The notes under the pieces: generated by a model
Seen by the model: only the letters and a program-made list of their open reading frames with translations
Told to the model about the DNA's origin: nothing
Database searches by the model: none
Part shown: piece by piece, positions 46,942 to 58,225 of the stretch
Layout: every line of letters starts with the position of its first letter
How positions within the stretch are numbered: the first letter of the stretch is position 1
Made by a program: the position numbers and the translations under genes
DNA from: Phlyctochytrium arcticum
Lineage: Eukaryota; Chytridiomycota; Chytridiomycetes; Chytridiales; Chytridiaceae
Length of the DNA stretch: 64,000 nucleotides
Direction: 5' to 3'
NCBI GenBank assembly: GCA_025602905.1
Contig: JAHLKI010000013.1
Span: forward strand, 186,001 to 250,000

Positions 46942-47971
46942 GCCCTTCACCGCCTATTTTACCCGCTTTCATTTCATTGTATATTTCCCTCCATTATTCC
47001 CGTTTTTCTCCTTTTGTACATTATTTTTACTTTAAACACAATGAACAGATTTGATCCAACTTCATAAATATCTTAATGCCGGTAGAGCGTCTTAGCCGAG
47101 CGGTGCTTGCATTTTTTTTAAAAGGGTGGCACGGACTTTCACCCTCAACGGCAGAGTATTTCCTGACACTCATCCAGACAGAATTCAAGAATACGCTGCT
47201 TCGCGGGCTTTCGGCTATATCACGGGCAGAGATGACCCCGAGCCTTGACATTCAATGACTGCGCCCCCAATAAATTGTTTAGCCTCGAGTTTTTTCCCAC
47301 ATTTTCACAAACGGGTTAAATCAATCGGTAGAACATGTTGATTGATGCAAACAAATACTGGCAATTATGCGGGCAGCCCCTATCTGAATGGGCTGTGTCA
47401 GAAACCTTAGGCACAGCGGATCAAAAAGCCCGCTCAATTTTATATGCAATACGGTAAGTGTAATGAGGTCATGGTATGGCGCATTGGTTTCTGTTTCCTG
47501 AGCTTGTTCCTTCACCCACAAGGTGATGAATTCGTCCATACACGAAGCGATTGATCCAGGTCTTTCTGGCCAATGATTTCTTTGCTTGCTTTCATGGAGC
47601 GTGCGTCCACATGGTCCACAGAGTACACGTCAACAGACTCTTCCTACTCCATCTCCGTTGGAGCGACTAAGTCATTCGGAATGCTGCTTCTGCAGCAGGA
47701 ATAGATAATGTTTCCTCATCACTCTCATTTATTGCATCTACTTTCGGGGAGCGTTTGACTCAGTTCAATCAGAAAAAGTCACCCTGTTAAATTAAGGGAC
47801 ATATGAAAAAATGCCTGGTATGATGCACTTGGCAGAGGCACGCCGAACGAAACACCTTGGTCAGATCCTGAATAAAATTTGAATGACCAGCAAGTCAGTT
47901 TCAGTGGCGGCAAAGCCACGGGAACGAACTAGGTTAACCTAAGTTGGATACCGCGGTCCGCGAATAAGGTT
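46942..47971. other. Intergenic within the 7TM array
   Basis: About 1 kb. It carries the array's common leader block near 47120-47170. Nothing else was seen. Confidence 0.45.
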
Positions 47972-49517
47972 ATGTTATGTTTGGGAGTCTTTGCTGGGAT
48001 GAGTAGACACCATAGACACCATAGACATCTACAATGTACAAGCCGCTTTGAGCTGCTTGAAGACACTTCGCTACCCAATATTTTCATCGTTGCTCCAACC
48101 AGTAAACCTTCCCTGCTCCGAGTCTCGCACAAGCAAACCACCACCGTACAATGTCAAAAATCATTCGCTTACATACTCTCACAACTTAGATATCACCCTG
48201 AGCAGTCACACCGCGATATCTCGGCTGCAGGCGGAAGTGGTCCGCTCAATTCACGCTTGCACACGCTCTTTGTAAAGACTGGACCAGTGATCAGCCTCAC
48301 TTACTACAACGCCGAGGGTAACCAACTAGATTCTGGGAAGGATGTTGACGACACCGGGCCGTACCTACTGGACCTTCCGAACGAATCCGAGGTCTACTAC
48401 GCAGGCACCGCCGTTACTAAAACTTGGGCAACTGTGCTTCTTGACAGTCCTCTACCGGCGCACCTAGCATCGTTTAAACGCTTCCTCGGATGGTTGGGTG
48501 AAGTTGACGATCTCAACATTCGATGGCAAGTGATTCTGCAAGAATGGGACCTGGACTGGTGGAAACTGCCGGAAGGAGCGGATGCTGCGGTGACCAACGT
48601 CTTCAAAAATCTCACCCGGTCGAATACATATGTGGGCGTGTCGCTAGTGAAGGCGCACATGGCAGAAGCGGCGACCATGCTTGCCCGATGTGAACATGCA
48701 GACGGGCATGCGGAATATATCCCTGAGACGATCGCCTACCTGTTGCCAAATGTGCGTGGCTCGCTGCTCGACTTTAATGCACGTAGATCAATGGATCACG
48801 CCTTAGAGATGGAGTACACCCGAAAGCTGTACTCCTGACTTTTGGACCCGTACTTTCCATCAACTGGACCATTTGAACAATCCAGTACGCCCAAACTCGC
48901 AACGGGCCCGTCTGTTCCCGACTTCTGTCTGGACGTCGTGGATTCTCACGCCACGATTGTTCTCATCCTTTACACCAAAGATTCGAATGTCGGAAAGTGC
49001 CGTGGAACATAAAGATTGGAAGAACCTTCTCGTAATCATGCGAGGTGGGGCTAAGGAACAAGCAGTCAAGTGGAAGATTCCTAGCGAAGCCGTCCGGATT
49101 TTCGGTATACTCTTTGGCGCCGAGACATGAGTTTTTCTCACAATGACCGTCGTCCAGCTGGCTGCGGAGGGTGGCGGCGTCAGCCTTGGCTATCGTGCGT
49201 CGTTGGGACCGCTCCTGAGACTGCACTTTAACAAGGGACTCCTCGCCTTCTACAGGACCCTAGCAAAGATCAGATGCTGCGCGATAGTACATCGGAACAG
49301 ACGGGAATCCGAACTGGGTGTTCTCGGACGGAGTGGCGCGCACGATTCAAGACCTCTCTGATAGTGCAGGATTTGCGACCGGGTCACCTTTTCCCGAAGG
49401 CCAGCGTGGTCAATAACTTCAAACGTGCCCAACCACAAAAACGCCGGAAGTTGGAGGAAGACCCGAACTATGACGGGGACGACCATCATCGAACAGACGT
49501 GAATGACAGCAGTTGAA
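47972..49517 (+). pseudogene. Unrecognised two-copy gene, copy 1 (disrupted)
   Basis: The first open frame runs 47972-48838 (288 codons) and reads as a globular, Trp- and acid-containing protein (LGWLGEVDDLNIRWQVILQE, WDLDWWKLPEGADA). After a TGA at 48836-48838 the frame stays open (PDFCLDVVDSH, then VLILYTKDS). A paralogous stretch at 52958-53692 has CGG in place of that TGA. Further on, GAETC of the paralog has become GAET-stop here (TGC to TGA at 49127-49129), and later small deletions shift the frame. So this copy has at least two stops. PDF...ILYTKD loosely recalls a PD-(D/E)xK strand pair, and the N-terminal LEDTSLPNIFIVAPT loosely recalls the end of a Crinkler header. Both are weak guesses. 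Confidence 0.55.
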
Positions 49518-50807
49518 ATAGGTGTGGTTTCTTACGTTTTCTTGAGAATATTTTGATAACAGTAGAAGACGGGGGAAGGTTAGTGAGAGTACGCCCACTC
49601 TGCCTTTGAGAGGGGTTAGCTGATACATTGAAATAATTTTTTTGAGCTACTGCCAAATGTCAAAGGATTGTTAGTTTTGACATCCCAGTGACATCCCCGA
49701 CGAAATATCGTCGTAAAGTTGGGTTGAAGTTCAACCAGATGTCAAAGGATTCTTAGTTTTGGCATCCCCCAACTAATTGCCGTCTGGGTTTGCGGGAGTG
49801 CAGTAACTATTCTAGGAAAAATATGATGAAGTACAAGCGTTTTGCTAATGATTTCACAAATGCCAGCCCGTTCACGTAAACTTAATACCGTACAACAGAC
49901 TGTACCTCTGTAGCCGAGCCTTGTCGCATAAATCGCAAAAGTGGCCCCAAATTTCCACCCTCAATTCAACAGTAGAGTATGTCGTAGGGACTCATCTCAG
50001 ACATCCAGAGGCAGTTTGTTGAGTTTTTTATCCAAATTGTGTGAGATCGGAATTTTTCGGAAGTGCATAACTGGATTTCGTTTATGTTTCCCGGGAATGC
50101 CCGAAGGTCGATGAGATCGTAAGATCTGCCCCCCTTGCAAAACACCCTCAGGATTCATCGGGGTAGCTTTTCATTACGCGAATACACATTATCTAGGATC
50201 CCCAATACCATTCGCACTTACGCAGCACCGCAAATTTACGCATTAGGCCCAGCGGACGCTTCATCATAAGTATCTTTGACGATTAATAATTAGCAGAATA
50301 GAACTAATAATTTGTCTGATTCTTTACGCTATGCCCAGCGGACATCCACTTCCACATAACCTTGTTCTGAACCTTTAGAGAGGCGTGCTGTCTTGCCATG
50401 CAAAAGGAAGTTGTTGGCACTCGGACGGTTCGGGCCATGCGATGAACGGCGTAAGAGAATAGTATCCCTTTCCATTTGCTATGCATTGAGTAGTATACGA
50501 CTGATGGTCCATACAATTGATCGTCGTAATAGTGTCAAAAGGTTGTGGCCGAAGGCGCTCTGCCCAAACACATAAGTTACCAACACTACAATAATTCCAG
50601 CGAGGTGAAACCCCCCGCGCTATCCGCTGATTCTGCTCTGACGGACACAAAAGCGAATGGCCCCCAGGCCCAACCACCGGCTTGTACTTGCCAAACGCTC
50701 ACTTGCATTCCAAGCAAGCTGATGCCCCCAGCAACTTCTCGTACCAATTTACCATTCACCTCCAGTCTACCCACCATCTCTACACTGACCAGAGACACTA
50801 CGACAAA
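49518..50807. other. Intergenic within the 7TM array, with a short direct repeat
   Basis: About 1.3 kb. A roughly 30-bp block with GTCAAAGGATT-TTAGTTTT-GCATCCC occurs at 49659 and 49741 (82-bp period, few mismatches). The array's leader block is near 49920-49990. No gene is supported. Confidence 0.5.
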
Positions 50808-51858
50808 ATGTCGGCCTTGAGCATACTGCAACAACTGTACAACAGCCAAAGCACATATCAATATCTGTATGTTGTGGCAGGGGCGCTACTACTATGGGAA
50901 GCTCTACAGTACATTTCCTTCGTTATCTGGTCGCGCAAGTATCGCTGGGACCTCGCAATTCTGACGAGCACAATGATCTTTGGAGGATTCACATTGGGGA
51001 GTGTCCACATCGTTCCCTTCAAGGGCAACTCCTATCTTTACGCCATATTTTATTTCGTGACTCAAATGGCAACGATGTACTTTCTGGCTATCAAAATGGA
51101 AGTAGTTCAGCGACTGAAGAACCGACTCTGGTTTACCGTGGCATGTCGGATGACGACCGGTCTCTTAGTTGCGGCAATTTTGGCGGACTTTGTTATTCGT
51201 CTGCGGTGGGCATATTCTTTGGATGCGGCAACTCAGTCAAGACCCATTTTCTTTGAGATGGTCAAATACGCCTTTTGGAACTCGATACTAACCAGTGTCA
51301 TTGCGGTGTTCAAGTCAATCATGTCGATTTCATTTCTTGTTTCTGGTGAGATCTAAACACGGCCTGACTGTTGATACCAATTGTCATCCTAATTATTCAT
51401 TTTTTTTCCTGAATGTAGTTCGCACCATGTTTTTGCACCGTAACTTGCTGAAGGAAGTCAACGTTGTACCCAATCAATTCGCCAAAATCGTTCTGGCCAC
51501 CCTTTTATCCATCGCCAGCATCTTCATGGCTGCGTTCGCCACCAAACTTTCCCACTACTATAACGCACAGGCCTTTTCCAACTTTGTTGTTGGACTCCAC
51601 TATTCTGTTATTGTCAATGATTTCACGAGCTTTCTAAGCTGCATGGCCGGCGCGACTGCCGAAGAGTTGAAGGCCCTGCAGGATACCATGAGTTCTTTGG
51701 AGCGAGGGGGGAGCAAGGCTAGAGCGGCGAAAGGATCGTGGGGCACTTTGGGCTCAGATAGGACACATATGTCCACCAAGTCCGTCAATAGTCCTCGCGC
51801 GGTGCGCAGTCTTCCGAAGAAGAACGAGTCAGTCTATGATACATACTTTAAAAAGTGA
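50808..51858 (+). CDS. Seven-transmembrane protein, tandem family II, copy 3
   Basis: Two exons (50808-51345, 51419-51858) join in phase to 325 residues. Topology and intron position equal copy 1. Helix regions include YLYVVAGALLLWEALQYISF, YAIFYFVTQMATMYFLAIKM, MTTGLLVAAILADFVIRL, KSIMSISFLVSV, and KIVLATLLSIASIFMAAF. The most conserved parts across copies are LLWEALQYI, WSRKYRWDLAILTSTM, the helix 5-6 junction (FLVS/VRTMFLHRNLL), the last helix with HYSVIVNDFTSFLSCMAGAT, and the ATAEELKALQDTMSSLERG tail; the loops vary. That pattern (conserved cytoplasmic side, variable outer loops) suits a receptor family. The ligand is unknown. Confidence 0.84.
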
Positions 51859-52739
51859 ACCCTCCTTAACCTACTTTACCCAAAGTCATTTCACTGCACA
51901 TTATCCTCCCTGATTCCCGTTCTTCACCATTTGTACATTCTCTTTACCCTGAAAAATATCGATCAGATTTGATTCAATCTCATAAATGTTTTGCTGAGGT
52001 TTTGACCACTACAAGCCCATCTGCCAATTCAAGTCAAGTTCAAAAAACAGACTGTGTGTCTGATGCTGCATTCTCTCCTTTTGTAATTTTTTTGGCCATG
52101 AAACATACTGAACAGATTCTAGTCAATCCCATAAATGACTTGATGAAGGTTGAAACTTAATACACAAACTGTATCTCTTTACAGAGTCTTTAGCTTGGCC
52201 TTGTCGCGTTCATGAATAGGGGGCCCCGGACATTGGCGTTTAACAGCAGCAGAGGTTTTCTCAGAGCAGGTCTCAAAAAAACGTCCAACAGCAGCCGGTT
52301 TTAGGGGCCATAGCGCGGGCTATAAATGTTTGTAATGGGCATTTTGCGCGTTACTCGCTCTGTCAGTGGACTGTCCTCGAAAGACATTTTTACCTCAATA
52401 ACTTTCCCACTCCCATCAGCTACGAAGGAGAGTCTTACCGGTTCGCAGAGACCATCGAGTAGTGCTTCCAACTATACTTCGACCACAACCCCCGGCACCG
52501 CGTTGCAAGTTGCCAGAAGTGCAAAATGGACGTGAGCGAAGTGACAAGACGATGGTAGACGGCTACCGATGGCGGTGAAATGGAGGCCGAGCGTCCAAGA
52601 GCGTCCACTCCGGTTCTATATTCGAGGAAAGTCGTCTGGACCTTCAACCACTTCACACCTTGATCTGGAAGCTGTGTCAGAAGGCGTTGCAGCACGACGC
52701 CAGCCATCAGAGCTGCACCTCGGGCAAAAAAACGGTTGT
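51859..52739. other. Intergenic, includes remnants of the unrecognised gene
   Basis: About 880 bp. Short frames near 52330-52740 may be decayed 5' parts of the second gene copy, but they cannot be aligned with copy 1 except right at the end (TGCACG-AGATCAATG-ATC near 52741). Confidence 0.4.
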
Positions 52740-53692
52740 ATGCACGGAGATCAATGAATCGCGCCTCGGAGATGAATTACACCGAATTCAGTATTTAGTC
52801 TAGGCTAGACTAATTCTGAACTGGAAATCTCAACCGCATTTCAAGAATTAGTCTAGGTGGTTTTATATAGGTGGGATATTTTTATCTATAGAGTCTTACC
52901 TAGACTAATTCTAATCCTAGACTAATTGTTGACTTAGACTAAATACTGAATTCGGTGTACCCGCGAAAGCTGTACCCCCGGCTCTTAGACCCGTACTTCC
53001 CATCAACTGGACCCTTTGAATAATCCAGTACGCGAAAACTTGCGACAGACGCATCCATTCCCGACTTTTGTCTGGACGTCGTCAAATCGCACACCATCAT
53101 GGTTCCCATTTTGTATGTGAAAGATTCAAGTGATGTCATGACGGAAAGTGCCGTCGAACATAAAGATTGGAAGAAACTGCTCGAGATCATGCGAGGTGGG
53201 GCTAAGGAACAAGCAGTCAAGTGGAAGATTCCTAGCGAAGCCGTCCGGATTTTCGGTATACTCTTTGGCGCCGAGACATGCGTTTTTCTCACAATGACAG
53301 TCGTCCAGCTGGCTGCGGAGGGTGGCGGCGTCGGACTAGGGTATCATGCGTCGTTGGGACCGCTGTTGAAACTAAATTGCAACGACGATCTCCTCGCCTT
53401 CTACATGACCTTGGCAAAGATCAGGTGCTTCGGGCTCCAAATGAAGCAGTATATCGACAGAAGTGGACAAACGAACTGGGTGGGTTCTGTCGAGAAATTG
53501 ATCGGAATGGCCCGCACTTTGAAAGACTCTCTGGTGGTGCGGAATTCAGGTCACCTTTTCCCGAAGACCAGCATAGTCGGTAATTGGAAACGTGGCCAAA
53601 AACAAAAACGCCAAGAGTTGCAGGTTGGCCGCCCTACTGGTGACGGGGATGAAGATCATCTCAAAGACGTGGTTGTCGCCAACAGTGATTGA
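52740..53692 (+). pseudogene. Unrecognised two-copy gene, copy 2 (5' part lost, element inserted)
   Basis: Homology to copy 1 starts at about 52740, is split by an inverted-repeat element (52780-52957), and resumes at 52958 (CGAAAGCTGTAC). The frame then has a TAA near 53021 (GAA-TAA where copy 1 has GAA-CAA). From ATG 53099 it is open for 197 codons to 53692: HKDWKKLLEIMRGGAKEQA, WKIPSEAVRIFGILFGAETC, TVVQLAAEGGGVGLGY, and a Lys/Arg/Gln-rich C-terminus. This 3' frame could still be translated as a shorter protein. The two copies carry different lesions, so they decayed independently. Confidence 0.55.
52780..52957. mobile_element. MITE-like element, 178 bp, TA target duplication
   Basis: Perfect 23-bp terminal inverted repeats (52780-52802 and 52935-52957) begin CACCGAATTCAGTATTTAGT. 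TA lies on both sides (52778-52779 and 52958-52959), as for Tc1/mariner-type insertions. The interior has further inverted AGACTAATTCT-type repeats and no coding capacity. The paralogous gene copy at about 48817 lacks the element and shows the undisturbed site (GAGTACACCCGAAAGC). The element is therefore a non-autonomous DNA transposon copy that inserted after the gene duplication. Confidence 0.88.
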
Positions 53693-55178
53693 GAAGGAAG
53701 CGGAATATAACCCGAGTCATCTGAAGTCGCAGCACTCCAACAAATTATCGACAATTTGCTGTGTGTTTCGCATTGTTACAAATGAATGTAGCGAAATACG
53801 AATTATTCCTTGCTCCCGGGCACCCCCGGGGACTCCTTGTATACATCTGCATCTAGAACTATGCATAAACATAAACGCGTTATATTTTTTTTCCTGCATC
53901 CGAACATTTGACAAAAAGAGATCAATTGGAACGATGTTTGAGTCATTTTCATTCCACTGAACGACTCTTCCCTCACCCGATGTCTTAGTCTGTGTAAATG
54001 ACCGTTTCCACTGAGGGACCAGAGGGCCATGCTCCTTTGTCTATAAGCCTCCTTTTTAATGAGTTGCTTTGTGAGCTTAAAACATCTGCACGAATTTCTA
54101 CGGCTGACCGTCATGGATAAAGAAGGGCAAGTTGACGATTGGTAACGAGGTGAATCTTGACGTTTGGAACCTTCTGAGCTGGAGAGTGAGGTCCCAGAAT
54201 TTTCCCATTCTATCTTTCAAACCGTCTGTCAAGTTCTTACTGGTACTCTTGCTTCCTACCTTTCCAAAAAGTCTTTTACCAGATTTTTCCTGTTCTTCTG
54301 TCTCTTTCTGTATGCAAATTACTACTACCTCTTTTGCGGGGTTTCAACGGTTGCCTACTGTTGCTATCTTTGTTTCTAGCCTTCTTTTAATCCCAAGCTT
54401 CCCGTTCGTTGGGATTTGGTCTTATGTTGGAAACCTGTTTGTTTCAAATGGGATGGCAAAATCATAACTTCATTCGTCTTTCAAAGACTCTCATTCTGCC
54501 CAGTTTTCCTTGTTCTTGGCCATCTTGTTTTAGGACTCCTTACACTCATTGGTCTGGCGGTTTAGGCTAGATATGTTTCAGGGTTCGGTTTACAATAAGA
54601 CCTCTGGACCGTCGCATAAACAACGAAAGGCCCCGAACTTGCAATCTCAATAACAAAGTATTTTCTGAGAGCTCATTTGAACAAACCCAAACGGATTCCT
54701 TGAGGAATTATGACTGTTATCAAGAGAGCTTGTAATAAAATGTTCAAAGGACGCGAGGACATGCATATATATACATGTCATAATTGCAAGCTACCACGTT
54801 ATTTTTGACGAGCAACATCATATACATTTTACAGTGCAGAAAGACCCTGGTACTTTCTAGTTTGGAAAGATATGGCCAACCAACACATCTATTTTGCTAT
54901 GGTATTAAGCAGTACCCGACGAAACCCGTGGGGGCGAAAACCGCCTTGCTCAAACATAAACTCCAAACACCCAGCAGGCACGGTCGACTGTTTCTACCAC
55001 GACATTACAAAAGCGAATGGTACCGGGTCCCGGTCATTGTCTTCTCAAATTATGTATCCGCTTACTTGCCTTGAGAGGGTAAAAGACAACGGGTATTCAA
55101 AAAATTCGTCGTGACGATATACCAATCACCTCCAGACTACCCAACATCACTCCACCCCATCAAGGGCCGTACGACAAA
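53693..55178. other. Intergenic within the 7TM array
   Basis: About 1.5 kb. A 111-codon frame at 54132-54467 is hydrophobic but has no partner in the other intergenic regions and no clear start. The common leader block of the array is near 54610-54680. A TATATATA stretch is at 54766-54774. Confidence 0.45.
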
Positions 55179-56228
55179 ATGCCGATTTTGAGCCTATTGG
55201 AATTTCTCTACAACACCAATACCACCTCCAGCTATCTGTATATCGTGGCAGGGGCATTACTACTATGGGAAGCTCTCCAGTACATTTGCTACGTTATCTG
55301 GTCGCGCAAGTATCGCTGGGACCTGGCAATTCTCACGAGCACAATGATATTTGGAGGATTCGCCCTGTGGACCACGATACTGCTTGTCTCCAAGGCCAGC
55401 TTCTATGTTTACGCCGTATATTACCTTTTGACTCAAATGGCAACGCTGTACTTTCTAACTATCAAAATGAAAGTAGTCCAGCGACTCAAGAAGCGACTCT
55501 GGTTTACCGTGACATATCGAGTGACATCTGGACTTTTACTTGCGGCGATCGTGGTGGATTTTGTTGTTCGTGTGCGATGGGCATCCTTTATCACCGAAAA
55601 ACAAGGACTGACTACCGACGAAAGAGATGATTACGCTTTCTGGAACTCGATGCTAACCAGTGGCATTGCGGTTGTCAAATCAATCATGTCGATTTCCTTT
55701 CTTGTTTCTGGTGAGATCAAAAGATTGCATATGCCTGGTGATGGTGAAATGTTCTAACTTTACCCTGTTGTGCTGCTTATAGTTCGCACCATGTTTTTGC
55801 ACCGCAACTTGTTGAAGGAAATCAATGTTGTACCCACTCAATTCATCAAAATCTCGCTGGCCATCCTTCTATCCATCGCCAGCATCTTTATGGCCGCATT
55901 CGCCACCAAAAACACCCACTACTACAACGCACAGGCTTTTGCCAATTTTGTCATTGGACTCCACTATTCTGTCATCGTCAATGATTTCACGAGCTTTCTG
56001 AGTTGCATGGCCGGTGCGACGGCCGAAGAGCTGAAGGCCTTGCAGGATACCATGAGTTCGTTGGAGCGAGGGGCGAGCAAGGCGAGAGCCGCAAAAGCAT
56101 CTTGGGGCTCTTCTTTGGCCTCGGATAGAACGCATGTGTCCATCAGTACCATCAACAGTCCTCTCCCCGCGCACAATCCTCACCAGAACCAGAACGAGCC
56201 GATCTATGATGCTTACTTTCCAGGCTAA
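55179..56228 (+). CDS. Seven-transmembrane protein, tandem family II, copy 4
   Basis: Two exons (55179-55710, 55783-56228) join in phase to 325 residues. Same topology as copies 1 and 3: YLYIVAGALLLWEALQYICY, YAVYYLLTQMATLYFLTIKM, VTSGLLLAAIVVDFVVRV, SGIAVVKSIMSISFLVSV, KISLAILLSIASIFMAAF. The segment between helices 4 and 5 (FITEKQGLTTDERDD) differs completely from the SIDTATQSRAE-type loop of the other copies, as does the tail end (NEPIYDAYFPG). Divergence concentrated in an extracellular loop would fit altered ligand specificity. Confidence 0.84.
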
Positions 56229-56826
56229 AAGCCTTTCTGAAATACCTTTCCCCCACATTTCATTGTATATTTCCCTTCTTCGTTCCAATTTTTTTGTACA
56301 TTCTCTTTTCCATGAATCTATGATGACCACACAATCGCATAAATCTTTGACCTGGATAAATGGACGCCGCTTTGAAGAGCAGGGAATAAATCCGAAGGAA
56401 GTGGTTAATTCTCCCAATAGTCTAGTACGCCTATCGTCAAATACTTTTCTTCACAACAAGTTGAAATGACCCTCTACTTCAACTTGCAAATATGCTCATT
56501 TGCCATTCACGTTCGAGCTCCTACGCTCCCACGCTCCCACGTGTCCATTTGGCTGCCATTATCAGGGTCATTGTTAGATTGTCGTCACATTAGGGTAACA
56601 GGCTTTGTCTGGCATCCCGCAAAGAATAATTTCGGTTGGGTTCACAATATGGTCCCGACGTTGGCTTCTCTGCAAGCACATGTAGGCTCATCAAATGTCA
56701 TTCAATAAACGTAAGCGTACGGTACATTCAACAGGGTCACCACTACGAAAACCTCAAGAAACAGACGGTTCATCAAACGTAGAAACGATACTCATTGTAT
56801 GCAAAAAAATAATAATCAGTGACGCT
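56229..56826. other. Convergent intergenic region
   Basis: About 600 bp between the 3' ends of the last array gene and the hydrolase gene. No other gene is supported. Confidence 0.5.
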
Positions 56827-57850
56827 CTACCGACAACCACGCAAATGCTTTACAAAGAATTGAGCTGCAATTTTCGCAACCTGTTCCAACGTCCCTGTAT
56901 ACACACACACAAAAAAAAATGTTTCAAGACAGTGCTCTGATCCAGATCGCACCGCAAACGTACCACGTACCAGGCTCTTCAAACAGGTGGGTGGCCCCAG
57001 GGACCACTTTAAGTTCCTTGCTCGTTGTGGTCGGGATATAGTTATACGCTTTCCTAAGAAATCATGAATGATGATGATGTGTTTTTTTACCGCAAATTTT
57101 GTGAAAAGGGGTGTACTTGTTTAATTCCAATACGACCGTATCGTCACCGCCAACAATGAGTAGAGTTGGGGTCTTTAGGTTTTGTAGGATTTGGGAGGGA
57201 ACAAGGTCGGGGCGGCCACCACGGGATACGGCACATGAAATGGATGAGGGGCGGTCATGGGCGGCCCAAAGAGCGGCTTGAGAGGATGAAAAATATGTGA
57301 GAGAACCGCCTAAAGGGGATAATCTGACTTTATATACGTACCGGCACCCCCAGTGGATGCTCCAAATGTACCCATGGATCTGCCTCGGGTACGGTTATCC
57401 GTATCAAGGAAATCTACTGCTGCTACCACCCGGCGTTCAAGTAGTTCTAACATGGGAAGTAACATCAATATGATATTTGGGTGAAAAAGAACAAATTCGT
57501 TGATCAGAGAACAGCACCTATATCAAATCTCAAAGCTCTGGACCGGTCATCAATGATTTCTTCCGCGGGAGTCAACAAGTCCATCAGAAATGTTCCCAGG
57601 CCATGTTGCTGAAAGACTTTTGCGACAAACTATATAGATGATTTGGCTTGATGAGAAACATGGTCGCGAACAAGGGTGAAACAAACGAGACCTGATTTCG
57701 AGGGCTGAATCGGCTGCTTCCGCTTCCATGCGCAAAAACGACAGTTCCTAGATCGGGTTTGGAAGGGGTATGTAGAGTTCCTGACAAATGTTTGCCGACA
57801 TCGGAGGGGGGAGTGGTGAGTGGGATGGATAATTCGAATGCTTCAGTCAT
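56827..57850 (-). CDS. Alpha/beta hydrolase, dienelactone hydrolase-like
   Basis: Six exons (57692-57850, 57518-57629, 57342-57446, 57117-57276, 56971-57053, 56827-56894) join in phase to 228 residues, the usual size of the family. The fold's landmarks are in order: VVFAHGSGSSRFSPRN (oxyanion loop), the nucleophile elbow GASTGGA (Ser), LLIVGGDDTVV (acid) and VVPGATHLFEEPGT (His). The last part, LEQVAKIAAQFFVKHL, is the expected C-terminal helix and is recovered only by splicing a 76-nt intron. Bacterial relatives often sit next to or are fused with phosphoribosyltransferases. Substrate unknown. The first donor is GTCTCG, a weak site. Confidence 0.88.
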
Positions 57851-57901
57851 GTTACAGCAATATATTGCAATGTGGAGTGGTATGTGAGGCGGTTGTCTCG
57901 T

Positions 57902-57909
57902 TTATATAG
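57902..57909 (-). promoter_or_regulatory. TATA box of the hydrolase gene
   Basis: CTATATAAA on the minus strand, about 55 bp before the ATG at 57850. Confidence 0.55.
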
Positions 57910-58225
57910 GGTCTGGGTAATACGGGGCTCTTCTGATTCGATCAAGTCAGAATTTGCCCGCGTATTGTCTTTGCGAGTTCAGCAGAGCCAAAGGGCAAGT
58001 TTGGCGATGTGACGATTTGAAAACTATTCACAAGGTACAAAGACAGAACAGAAAAATTAAGAAAAATGGTGGCATTTGCCTGTATGCTAGTCTAAGTGTC
58101 CAGGCCGCTATATGAACCATAGGAAACACTAGTGGTCAAAAGAGTCCGGGGGTAGAGGCTCATAAAATAATGGGGTACATGAAGGGTAGAGTGCAAGATA
58201 ATACATGGGATTAAAAGTGGATGAT
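57910..58225. other. Intergenic
   Basis: About 315 bp: the upstream region of the hydrolase gene and the 3' UTR of the GPI-anchored protein gene. Nothing else was seen. Confidence 0.5.

Noticed and set aside
54132..54467. Hydrophobic 111-codon frame as a further membrane protein
   Set aside because: It has no homology to the array families, no start context and T-rich composition; it is likely chance.
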